Part shown: piece by piece, positions 11,633-22,343 of the stretch | Layout of the letters: each line of letters opens with the position of its first letter | Position numbering within the stretch: the first letter of the stretch is position 1 | Source of the DNA: Rhododendron vialii | Taxonomy: Eukaryota; Streptophyta; Magnoliopsida; Ericales; Ericaceae | Assembly: GCF_030253575.1 (NCBI RefSeq) | Contig: NC_080561.1 | Span: 27,277,564-27,341,563, forward strand | Reading direction: 5' to 3' | DNA: 64,000 nt | The notes under the pieces: generated by a model | Seen by the model: only the letters and a program-made list of their open reading frames with translations | Told to the model about the DNA's origin: nothing | The model's database searches: none | Position numbers and translations under genes: made by a program

Positions 11633-12030
11633 CCTACCGGTAGGCAGGCAAGTCCTACCGGTAGAACTTGAAGACAGAAAGGCCAACATTTCGGTAGAAC
11701 CTAGACCTACCGGTAGGTGAACAAGTCCTACCGGTAGAAACTCCAATTCACGCAACCTACCGGTAGGCAAGCAAGTCCTACCGGTAGAACTTGGAAACAG
11801 AAAGGTCAACATTCGAATTTGTGCTTGACCTACCGGTAGGTATGGAATTCCTACCGGTAGAAGTTCGATACGTTGAGCAGCTTTTGAGCTGCTGCTGTAC
11901 GTTTGAGCTGGTTACGAAGAAATTCCTCAATTGTTCTACCGGTAGGGAAAAGGCTCCTACCGGTAGGGAATCGATTTTCTGGTAAAGTAACAACGTTCTA
12001 CCGGTAGAAAGGACAGGCCTACCGGTAGGA
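11633..12030. repeat. Array of 12 CTACCGGTAG palindromes in the right LTR
   Basis: This is the second copy of the palindrome array at the same place within the LTR. All twelve boxes are retained. Confidence 0.92.
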
Positions 12031-12587
12031 ATCTAGGAAAAACAGACAATTCTAACAGCAACTGCGAATTTTCAATCCAAACTTAAACACGACATTACAA
12101 GCACGATTCATGCACCAAATCACCCATAAAACATATAAAGAGAGGTAGAATTCCCTACCTCGAGTATCCAAGCCGAAACCAAAGAGATTATGCAAGCCCT
12201 AGCTTCCGGAATCCCAACCGAGCTAAATACACCGAACCGAGCTCTATCCAATGCGATACGAGCCCGATTACACAAGTAGAAAATGGAGTTGAGGTTGATA
12301 GTTTTGGGTTTTGAGTTTAGAGGCGAGTTTTTGGGTGAGAGAGTGAGAGAGATGAAGAGAGCCGGGAGAGGAGAGAGAGAACCGAGAGATGGAGAGGGAG
12401 GAGAGAAAATGAATTTTCTCTCCTGGCACACACACACATATACACACATGCACTATATTACACTAACACCCATAATTTCCATATTCTTGCACATTAACCT
12501 ACAACCACAATCTCCACACTAAACCATCACTTATCCCTTTATAAAATATTAAAATTAAAAAAATAAGGAAATTTACGGGTCTCTACA

Positions 12588-12927
12588 GCTAAGGCAAACA
12601 AAACCCCCACCACCATCAACATGAACACAGATCACCACCAATTTCAATTGCACATCCACCGATCCACGCACTACACATCATGCAAACTAAAACACGGCTC
12701 CCACGCACGTATCGCACCGCCACACTTCGACCTTAACCCAATTTTATGTGTACACCACGACACCGAATGGGTTACCGTAACCCAATAACTGACTACCACT
12801 TAAATGTAATGGAAATAACAAGAACAATAATACGTACCACAACAAAACCAAGAACAAGATCGAGAACAAAATTTCGACGGATTGAGAACAGATTTTTGAC
12901 GGCCACACCTCCTAAAAAACCTCGGCT

Positions 12928-12971
<44 letters not shown>

Positions 12972-13137
12972 AACGTTGTAATCAAATAAAAACCCTAGTC
13001 TCATATATTACTGACCCACATTCTCCCCTAAATAATAGGTAACCACTTAATAAAAGAATTTAATACGGTACAGCACCAAATACTAAAACTATTTAGACTT
13101 ATACCCCAGCACTATAATAGTGCCGATAACAGTTATA
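12588..13137. other. Non-coding flank with (CT)n microsatellite
   Basis: This is low-complexity, C- and A-rich sequence outside the retrotransposon array. It includes a (CT)n run at about 12930-12968. Small open frames across the run translate to Ser-Leu repeats and are artefacts. I see no gene. Confidence 0.6.
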
Positions 13138-13258
13138 CTATGTGGAGAGAGAGAAAATATCAATTAGGATCCAAACCATAAAATACTCTTCTTCTTTTTT
13201 TATTAAAGAAATATACAAATTAGTAGGAATAAGAAAAGACGGGGTGTAACAACAAATC

Positions 13259-13444
13259 TTATAAGCGTGAGACAAAAGTTGGCTCACATAATGTATGTTG
13301 CAACAACTCATCGACCAAAGTACCACGTAACCAATTGAGAAGTCGTTTAAGCCAAACACACTCCTGTGTAGCCATAGTTGTTGCAGCATACTCTGCTTCT
13401 GTGCTAGAAAGATCAACATTTGGCTGCTTCTTACATTTGGTCAC
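13259..13444 (-). pseudogene. Ty1/copia RNase H remnant
   Basis: The minus-strand translation contains KKQPNVDLSSTEAEYAATTM followed by QECVWLKRLLNWL. This matches the copia RNase H block (KKQ...LSSTEAEY...ATQE..WLKRLL). Only about 60 residues survive. Sequence further upstream on that strand (13445-13560) looks related but is degraded. No LTR, PBS or polypurine tract is evident beside it, so this is an old isolated fragment. Confidence 0.8.
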
Positions 13445-13450
13445 ATGGGA

Positions 13451-14148
13451 CTTAACTACTCATGGAGTACCCAATGACTAATCCTTTAGGAAGTAGTTGT
13501 GACCGCCAATGATCTTCTTGTTAAAACAATAGCTTAAAGCCTGATATCTGGTGGTTGTAAATCCAGTCATTCGCCTGTATACTACAAGGCCTTGTTTGAC
13601 GCAGGTTGTAGTTTCTAAGGGATTCGTAGCAGGGGGTATTGAGATTGGGATTGGTAGTCAAGAGGTATTAATAGTGAAGAGGTTTATAACCCTCCTTTGT
13701 TTGATTTGCTCCGGACTGGGATAAAGGATTGGTAATAAAATGTTTGATTTCTTGTTACAGTGGTGGGGTTATATGGTTGGTAACAATGACAAAATTACCA
13801 TGTTGTTTCCCTAAATCACTACGGGAAAAATGAATGTCACTTAGGTTCCGCAAAGCATATTTAACACCAACGTCCTTAATAAATCGATATTTTTCTGGTG
13901 GTTGTAAAATTAACCCAGCAAATCAGACGGTATCCCAATCGATACTTTTTTGGAAACTTATTTGATCACCTTTGCTTGTAGGCCGAGCTAAAGTAAAGTA
14001 CACCCTTGTTTGTGTGTTGTCATTTTGTTTAGACATTTTAGATTCTTTGTTATTACTTTGTTGGCTAATTTTACCTGGACTTAATACTGGTTGGTGCACA
14101 ATGTGCTGTCACCATAGTGGCTAGTATAACTTTGAGTGCAGAATCTTG

Positions 14149-14153
<5 letters not shown>
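13451..14153. other. Stretch with no recognised gene
   Basis: I found no convincing exon or element. Open frames are short, and the sequence is typical of AT-rich plant intergenic DNA. Confidence 0.5.

Positions 14154-14229
<76 letters not shown>
14154..14229. repeat. (CT)n microsatellite
   Basis: About 76 bp of an almost perfect CT dinucleotide run. Open frames over it in both directions are artefacts of the repeat. Confidence 0.97.
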
Positions 14230-14233
<4 letters not shown>

Positions 14234-15660
14234 GCAAGTGTGTACATCTACCAACTGGCACAATTAAGACACAGGGTAGATGGTGGCGGTGTTATTTTCT
14301 CATGTATATGGCCATGTCTGATGTCTCCAACTTGAGATTTGATATTGTGAAGTATTGCCTTATGCAACATCTTGTGTCGCTCCACACAAGCCACTTAATT
14401 AAACATCTTATCTTGGTATCAACCTTTTCTTTCAGTTAATTGTATTTTAGCCCAGATTTGGGCATTGTCAGCACAGCCTACATGTAGTTGTGTGTTGCCA
14501 CACGCATATGATTCCCAGACTAAGCTAAGTACTCTTGTGATTCCCAAATGTTGACTCTTTATGGCTTTGTTTGGATCTTAGATTTACATGGGATATCTGG
14601 AGGGTAAAGAAAATGAAAGAGATTTCTGAAACTGTTTTTTTCTCCTCTTTTCACTTTGCTTTCGTATTTCAAGAGCCAAGCAAAATCTGGAGACAACATA
14701 GACTGCACTGTGGATCACAAAACCATGTTTCTTCTGGGTTTCTAATTTTCTTCTAGGGACATCTGTAGGAACACCTGAATGTTGAATTCATAATCTACGA
14801 TAAATAGAAAAGACCATAGAGAAATAGGCAATGCAGCAGATGGATTTTATGGAGGAATCAGGAAGCTTTACCGCGAGGAGGAGATCTCAGTTTGGAAGCG
14901 CCTGTGTCCAACCCGAGTCGTGGACTAGCACCATGACAAACTTCATCACTCAAGAATCCTCTGTAAATCAGCCCCTTCCACTTGTCAAGGTTTTTTTCCC
15001 CCTTTGGTCTGTACGAATAGAAATCTTGATCATACAAATTTTGTACGATGGTAAGTTTTGTAGGGTATATATCTCATCTGAATCATACAAGCGTCGTCTT
15101 GGACATACTTTGACCTCAGTTTGTTAGATGCAGAGGCCTTGAATGGTGCATATAGTGTAACACTTGCCCTTTACACATATCTCGTTTTGTGAGTATTGCA
15201 AAGGATTCAATTACCCTATGGAGTAAAATCATCTTGTTTATTCCCCATTTATCTGACAAGTTCAATGGACATACATTTTCTTCTTCTTCTTCTTTATCTT
15301 CTTTCATGGAGGTATAGATACAGTTGATCAAATATTTTTCCTCCAAGAATTGGGTACGCAAATGATGATTTATTTGATGAGATTTGGGTTTAATAATCAA
15401 ATATGCATCACTGAAGAATGAAAAGATGTATTTTGAGGTTAAACTTAACTTGAAAAATGCAAACCATGATGAAGTAGTTGGCTATGTACTCCCATTACCA
15501 GCACTGTGGCAGGCACAAGTTTTAGAATGGGAATCAAGTTTAAGAAAATGTGGGATAAGGTTGTGTACCGAATGCCTTACTCGGACGCCACCATAAACGG
15601 AAAGCCTTGTGTGCTTTGGACTTCCTGCCTTGTCTTCAAAACTGATCCATATTAGTATAC
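14230..15660. other. Unassigned region with short open frames
   Basis: There are two plus-strand open stretches, 14831-15127 and 15384-15596. The first ends near a plausible donor after CACTTGTCAAG, but I do not recognise either peptide. They could be degraded exons or chance. No RNA gene or repeat border is evident. Confidence 0.35.
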
Positions 15661-15675
15661 TAGCGAATGCCAGCG

Positions 15676-15784
15676 CCTGAAGGCACGGCGCAACACATTT
15701 TGAAAAAAACTAAATCGAATTGCCATTTTTAGGCACGGTGCGACACATTTTGGAAAAAACAAAATCGAATTGCCATTTTTCTGG
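15676..15784. repeat. Short tandem duplication (about 52-bp unit)
   Basis: Two adjacent copies share GGCACGG, ACACATTTTG and AAATCGAATTGCCATTTTT, with a few substitutions between them. Confidence 0.8.
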
Positions 15785-18700
15785 AATTTACCACCCCACC
15801 GATAAAGACAAAATCTCCTATAAGTCATTTTCTTAAATAAACTTCCAATAGGGTCCATTTATTCAAATTATGTACCATGAGAGTGGAAAAAGTACCCCAC
15901 TTGATTCCACCGGGCTCTCCCTTGAGACTGCATGACGGTAAAAATCATAACATTGCCTATTAAAAAAGAACCACCAATGACAAACATGTTCTATTAACCA
16001 TTCTCCTTCCCATTTTGATGCCAATGACCATAGCAAGAAGTAACTAATTAAACGCAATAAGACTAAAACAAACACATGCCCATTTTAGCTTACACTTTAA
16101 AGGGGACATGACCAAGTCTATTATTTTTTGGTATGTACACAAATGACAGGAACCGCATAAAGGCCGCATTGCCTCTCACATTCAGCCGCTACAATGTTAG
16201 CTGCAAGAAGATTTCCCTTTTGGAAATCACAATTGAGTGTTTCATATTAACACCACCATTGAGTCTCGCCAACATAATCCAGAACATCAGTCACTTAATT
16301 AATTTGCCCCTCTTGTGGAGTGTGATTCATAGAGCTCTTACTACAAATCTGACAATTCTCAATCAGATTCCTATGAGGGCGATGAGGAGCTGGATTTTCT
16401 TTGGTTAGATTCACTACTTGCAGCAAATCCATCTCCATTTCTACTTGAGTCTCTCCTTGTCCGAGGATGCACTCCTGAATTCCATGCTCCTTTGTCATCC
16501 ATAAGCACACCACCAAAGCCAACAGCTTCTTGATTACCCTTGGAGCATTGCAAGTACTCAATTTCACGTTGAACCACAATATGCAATTATTGGAATGTAA
16601 AATCACCAGTTTTTCAAAAAGCATTTTTTAAGTGCCATCAAAAAGGGCAGCCTCATAGCCAATATACCCATACATGCCTTCCCCATTCGAAACCTTCCAT
16701 ATCTCCACATCTGAAAAATAAAATATGTTGAACTACATTATGCAATTAAGTTCAGAACTTGAGAAATGATTTATTCACACCTGAATTAAAACCAAATCAA
16801 AATTTTGCCCAAATGAAATTGGACACGTTAAGAACTTGAGAAATGATTTATTCTATTTCTTCGTCCATTTCAAGTTTTCTCATATGGGCACATTAAGTTT
16901 TTGAGTAAGTCAGTTAATACTCTCTCGAAACAAATAGCCGCTTCAATTCACACAACTATTCAACCCAATGGTCATTACAAAGGCCATTATGCATGCCACA
17001 CTTGATACTAATGCTGGAAGGCAAGGTATTCAAAAGGGATTAAATAAAGCAGAGAAACTATCAGTAAAACTCCTTAGTAAAAGCCAATAACAAACCAAAT
17101 AAATTTCTGAAGGCCCATAATTCTTTTTGTTAATTGTTCATGATAGTGAACTAAAAGCCACGTAAAGAATAAAAAGAAGAAGGAATGGGCCTTATCTTAA
17201 TTATTCAATTTTCATCTATACACCATGAATGCAAAGTTTAACAAAAACATGAATTCTACTTATGAAGATTAAAAATCATGTTAGAAACCCCCAAGTTAAG
17301 GATTGACCAAAAGAATAAGAAAGGTATTGAATGAGTACACGTTTTTACCCCTGGTTGTTATCGTTGCCGTGATTTCACTAGAGGAGATGGAGGACAGAAA
17401 AGAAGAGGGGCCGAATCACTCCATGGTGGTGATGGGATGATGTTGGTGGTCATCGGTGGACGGGCCTACTGCTGCAAGGGGAGGTTCTTTGTCTTTGATC
17501 AGGGGCAAGGTGAGCGGTGGTGTGGGTGGAGGATGGGGGAGACGTGTGTTAAAAAGTCGCTTCCTGCACGAAATATAAAATTTTGGGTTCAATGTAGAAA
17601 TCATTCATCTACAAATCAATCACAAAATGAATGAAGGAGAACCAATTTCAATACATGAACCACATATTTGATATGCATATCTAAATGTGCTCATAGTTTT
17701 CAGCTTTTAACATTTCTCATCCATAAAAACCGCAAAAACTGCATTATTGAAAAATAGTTTTGAGGCTCATGTCATGGAACTAAATTGGTATTGCCATCAC
17801 AACTTTCGCCACTAACCACATCCTAACAACCACGAAACAAAAACATTTTGCTCCCAAAAGAATCAATTTGCTCTCCATTATCTTGGTGTTCTTTCATATA
17901 GGCTTTTTAACAAACACTACATATGCATCTTTTCTAGACCCACACGGCTTACCAATCTGAACATGAAAATAACTTATCAAGCATGCAAGTATGAAACAAT
18001 GGCTACTAAGTAGTCAGTCAAGTTCCACAAATAAGAACAGTATGAATTTTAGAATGCATTATGAATTTTCAACAGTATCAACAGTTTGATTTATAGCATG
18101 CACTATGATTTTTAGAATTTTAGAAATGCAGTTCAAGATAGATGGTTTAGAGAGAGACGTAAAACCTTTGCTCCGATCACCGATGAAGGGTCACCCACTC
18201 ATTGAAATGCAGTTCCCTTTGGTGGTTTCCCACCACTGAATCACAATACCAAGGATTTAGACAAATGAAATCAAACATGAAGCGGGAATTGAACTCCATA
18301 AATAAATGATGATGAGAGGAAAAAATCGTAGTACTTGCTCCGTTTGGTGCAAACACTCAGACTCGCCATCGAAAATCCACAAGGCACACCTCTGGGCTTA
18401 AACAATTGCTGCTAAAGAAACAACCACTTGGCCGCTGCTGCTGCCGGAGAACTCCCTCCGCCGCCGCCTACTAATCATGACTGAAGTGGAACTGATTGTC
18501 CACCTTTTGATTAAGTACAATATACGTGAATGTTTTTTCCAATCCACAAAACTCATAACATCATCAAAACTAAAGGAGTAAGGGGCCTAATTTATCCAAT
18601 GAGCACCTAGGACTTTCCGACAGATCACCACATCGTAAAAGAATAGTACCTGAAAAGAGAATAATAACAAAAGAAAATTTTAAATTAGGCCCACGACACC

Positions 18701-19441
18701 ACATGAGATTTTTGATAAAAAAAAAATTGACATAACAAAATATAAGAAAGGGAAAAATCACCGATATAGAAGTTTTAACTAGCTTTGAGCACAAAATTCA
18801 TAACACTATTCGTGGAAAAAAAATCAAGCATCAACCATAGGTGGAGCTTTTAATCTAATTCCTCACCATCCCTAAGCTCACCATGGTTTGCCCAATGCCT
18901 GAAACAAATCACTTAATGGTTTTGCTTCCCCCAACTCATCCCTACTAACACACCCATAGCCAAATCCAAGTTTTTGAGGCTCTAAGTTTTAAAAAATAAG
19001 CTGCTCAAATCGAATGACTCGATAATGGCCTCTACACTATAAAGACAAATAAGTATCAATACATATCTATAGATAAATGTACCCCTTTTGTCGGCGGAAT
19101 GCCAACCTGAAGTTCTGATGTTGACCGCCGACGCTTTTGTCAACCCTTCGTTCCCTTTGAAAACCCATTACTCTGCAGTTTGCAGCCGCAGTTTTTTTAA
19201 ACAGGATAAAAGCCAAATTCGAAAACCAAATTCAAATCCAAGATAAACACCCTAATCTGGAATTCCATTAATGCTAACCAGGTTTAGTAATTTACCTTAG
19301 ATCAATTGAACTCGAAAATAATGCGTGGGTGGATTTGCTCTTTCCGGTTTGGGAATATTTTGGCTTACTTGAATACATGGTGGTAGAAGAGGCAGTCGGA
19401 AAAATAAGAGCTGCCACCAAGTAGATCAGTAGATGGAAGGT

Positions 19442-19450
<9 letters not shown>
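15785..19450. other. Gene-poor region
   Basis: Open frames are short and overlap on both strands. A minus-strand stretch at 16295-16624 is open in two frames at once and gives no family I recognise. CG-rich patches near 18420-18480 and 19560-19640 might be 5' ends of an unrecognised transcript. I can support no gene. Confidence 0.4.
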
Positions 19451-19488
<38 letters not shown>

Positions 19489-19489
19489 A
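19451..19489. repeat. (GA)n microsatellite
   Basis: About 39 bp of GA dinucleotides, preceded by a short CA run. Confidence 0.95.
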
Positions 19490-20221
19490 CGCACCTTACG
19501 GAGGAGTACTTCATTGGTGTCTGGACTGTAGCAATCGAAGGTGTCGAGGAAGGTGATGCTGCTCTTGATCGCGCGCCGGTCGGTGGTGGCTCGCCGCGCC
19601 AATCAGTGGAGCTAGGAGAGCGATCGAAGAGAGGGAGACAGAAGGAGGGTGAGGTATGGGAATACGGTTAGGGTTTCACAGAATGTCTGCGTTTCTACGT
19701 TTCAAATTTTGGAAATCTAATCCTAGTTTTACCAAAATGCCATTTATGATAACCCTTGGATGGATCAAATATTTACAAAAATGCCATAGTAGAATGAAGG
19801 GTAGAGATTTATGTAGGCATGAGGATAAATCTAGAGCGTTGGTTGTCTTTTGAATTCAAACACAGCTCTGTTTTATTATATAGATGTTTCTTGCGATGCA
19901 TCTCATTGAGACACGTTGCAAAGGTTGAAACTTGAGTCGGAATTGAAAAAATTTGAGAAGGGAAAGAAAATAAGCCAAAGTGAGGTTAAAGTTGACTTAG
20001 GGTTTACCTAGAATTGGTATAAAAAAAAAATAGAGTTCAAAATTGACCTATCCTCTATTTTGTTTTCGTTGTCAAGCAGTAGGATGTTAACTCTCTCTTT
20101 TTGATAACTCAAGTGTCCCGGATTAGTTTACGCACATCTTGACTAATTCTGAAAGACCAATGTTAACTCCTTAATATAAACAAACAAGTAGAGTTCAACC
20201 CTCAAACCTCTCCACAAAAAT

Positions 20222-20429
20222 GGCAGCTTTGTTCGTTTTGCATTTTTGGGTATTTTAGTTTTGGTAGTGTGTGGAGAGAAAAATAGAAAAATGATTGGAG
20301 AGGGGGGTAATGAGTAGAAAAAGAGAGAGAGAGAAATGAAAATAATAATGAGAGAAATATGGTAATGATTAAAAAGAGTTATAGGGTAATTATTAGAAAA
20401 CAAAACTAAAATGTGAAACGAACAAGGCC
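20222..20429. mobile_element. MITE with imperfect terminal inverted repeats
   Basis: The left end reads GGCAGCTTTGTTCGTTTTGC. The reverse complement of the right end reads GGCCTTGTTCGTTTCACATT, and both continue into TTTTAGTTTTG-like sequence. It is about 208 bp long with an A+T- and GA-rich middle. I did not find a clear target duplication. Confidence 0.65.
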
Positions 20430-21520
20430 GACATCTTTATAATTTGTAGAGACCATCCCATTGATGGAAAAAATCCTCCTTTAGAACTTGGTAGACTGCA
20501 GGTGCATACACAAAGAAAATTGTTACTGTACTATTTACTTTTACTTTTTAGTGAATTTTACAAAATTACTTTATTGTGTATTTTTAGTTTACCAAATCAT
20601 CTCATCAAGATGCATTGAAAAAGTTTAAATTCTTACACAGTTAGTTCAAAAAAATGTTAAAACATGCCAAAATAAGTTTAAAGAGTTAAGTCAAAATATG
20701 ATAGGTTTAACTTTCGTAGTGAATTGTTTCCAAATTAAGTTATATTTTGCTTATTCTCCTGTTTGGTCTCGTGCAAATCGTAAAAGTGATTTTGGCCGTT
20801 TAGTATTTCTACCATTTTCAAAGATTTGTATTTAAAAATATTAACTTTTTTTAAGTTATGTATTCTAATTTTGAATAATCTTTGAAAGTATTTTTAATAA
20901 GTTCTATGTAATTCTATATTTATGAGAGAAAATTATCTTTGGAAAAGTTTTTTTTAATTCATAAGTATAAAGCTTTTGCCATTTGGACTAATTTTTTTTT
21001 TAGTTTTTGCTTTTTTTTTTTGGTGATTAGGGAAAGTTAGCATTATTAGAATACTTAGATTAAAACATTGGAATAAGAGTTGAACTCTTGACTTCCTTTT
21101 TTCATGCGACTCGTTCGCCTTTTTTCACTTTTTGTGAAATCTATGTTCTATTTTTCTCTGGAATCCTAGATTAATCATGGTCTCAGTGGAAGAGGTCTTA
21201 AAAAGTAAAAAAACTAAGAGCAAAGTAAAAAAAAAAAAAAAACTTCACTTAGACAAAAAGATTTTAAATAGCTGTTTTTATTATCTTTAGTATCGTCTTA
21301 CCTAAATTTTTTCCATTTTGATCCATATTTTTATATTGGGTAAAAAAAATTATAACGAAAAGCCTAAACACAAAATGTAAATAATACGGACTATTTCAAC
21401 TACTAAGATTCTTATTTTCTACGTACCAACTTTCCGCTTTGCGAGATATGTCATTTTTTCATAATATATCAACTTTAATTTAGAAAAATAAGTAATTAGT
21501 GAAACATCCTAAAACAAAGG

Positions 21521-21590
21521 CTACCTCTAATGCCACGACACTATTCTTTAGTGCCACGACCATTTATGCCATTTACCCCTTTTACCCTCA
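21521..21590 (+). repeat. MULE-type terminal repeat, solitary
   Basis: The sequence TAATGCCACGACACTATTC, then a second GCCACGAC and TTTTACCCTC, resembles both terminal repeats of the MULE at 27687-29472 (ATGCCACGA, then CACGAC or CACAAT, then a TATCCTC-like block). It lies just upstream of the gene at 22344-25244. I did not find an inverted partner for it other than the distant end at 29403-29472. Confidence 0.5.
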
Positions 21591-22343
21591 AATTTTCTCT
21601 CGAATAAATGCTTCTCTCTTTTCCGTCCATGGCTGCCTAGGAGGCTCCGCCTCCAATTCCACCCCACCCTCTTGAAAAAATACCTTATTTCTTCACAATT
21701 GAATTTAAGAACTGACACAAACCATGGATTTATTTGCCACGGCGGGTAATTGCTCCGCTGACGACTTCCCTTCACACGACGATTCTCGCCGTTCACAGCT
21801 CGCCGTATGTCTTTACAATTTCCCTTCACACCCTTCTACTTGCAACCTAGAAGCCCAAACTAAGAGGTGTTCAGGATACCACCTATTGATTGGTGAGTTT
21901 CATAAATTTCTTGATACCAACTTATTTGTACTTAACCAATTGGGGTTAGCTTAGTTAGCCATAACTTTTGCATCTGTCAAAAGTCCGAATCTTCTCACCT
22001 GCACGTGGGTGTTCTTTTCCGGCTTCTCCTTTATTTTTTTTATGTGATGGGCTTATTTTTTGTATTAGTTGAGTTACTGTGATTAGTTATCTCATGTACT
22101 TTCACAATGAATATAGTATCCGGGTTTGTATTTTGTAATTTGTACGTAAATGATCTCTCCTGTGGATTGAAAAAAAAACTTATTCGTACTTAATCTGGAA
22201 CCAATTTTGACTGTCTTCCATGGTTTTGGTCTGAATACAATTGCGCTGGTTTTTGGGACCTATTGTAATTAAAAACTGAATTCCCTTGTTATTATTGGCA
22301 GGATTTAAGCTAATCTACATTATTTTGACTCGTTCAATTGCAG

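Larger units (their letters stand above)
10253..12587 (-). repeat. Complete 2335-bp LTR (right, outer copy)
   Basis: This is the 5' LTR of the right unit in the element's own direction, and it is the same length as the middle LTR. It ends ctctaca at 12587, followed by unrelated sequence starting gctaaggc. That marks the outer border of the array, so a target duplication would be expected to begin with gctaa. The partner flank lies outside the window. Confidence 0.9.

Noticed and set aside
14117..14439. Ser-Leu-rich and Arg-Glu-rich open frames over CT/GA runs (also near 12800, 26474, 30906, 35034)
   Set aside because: They come from dinucleotide microsatellites and carry no codon-level evidence.
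16295..16624. Minus-strand 109-codon frame as a gene
   Set aside because: Two overlapping frames are equally open, no splice structure or family is evident, and it stops near unrelated sequence.
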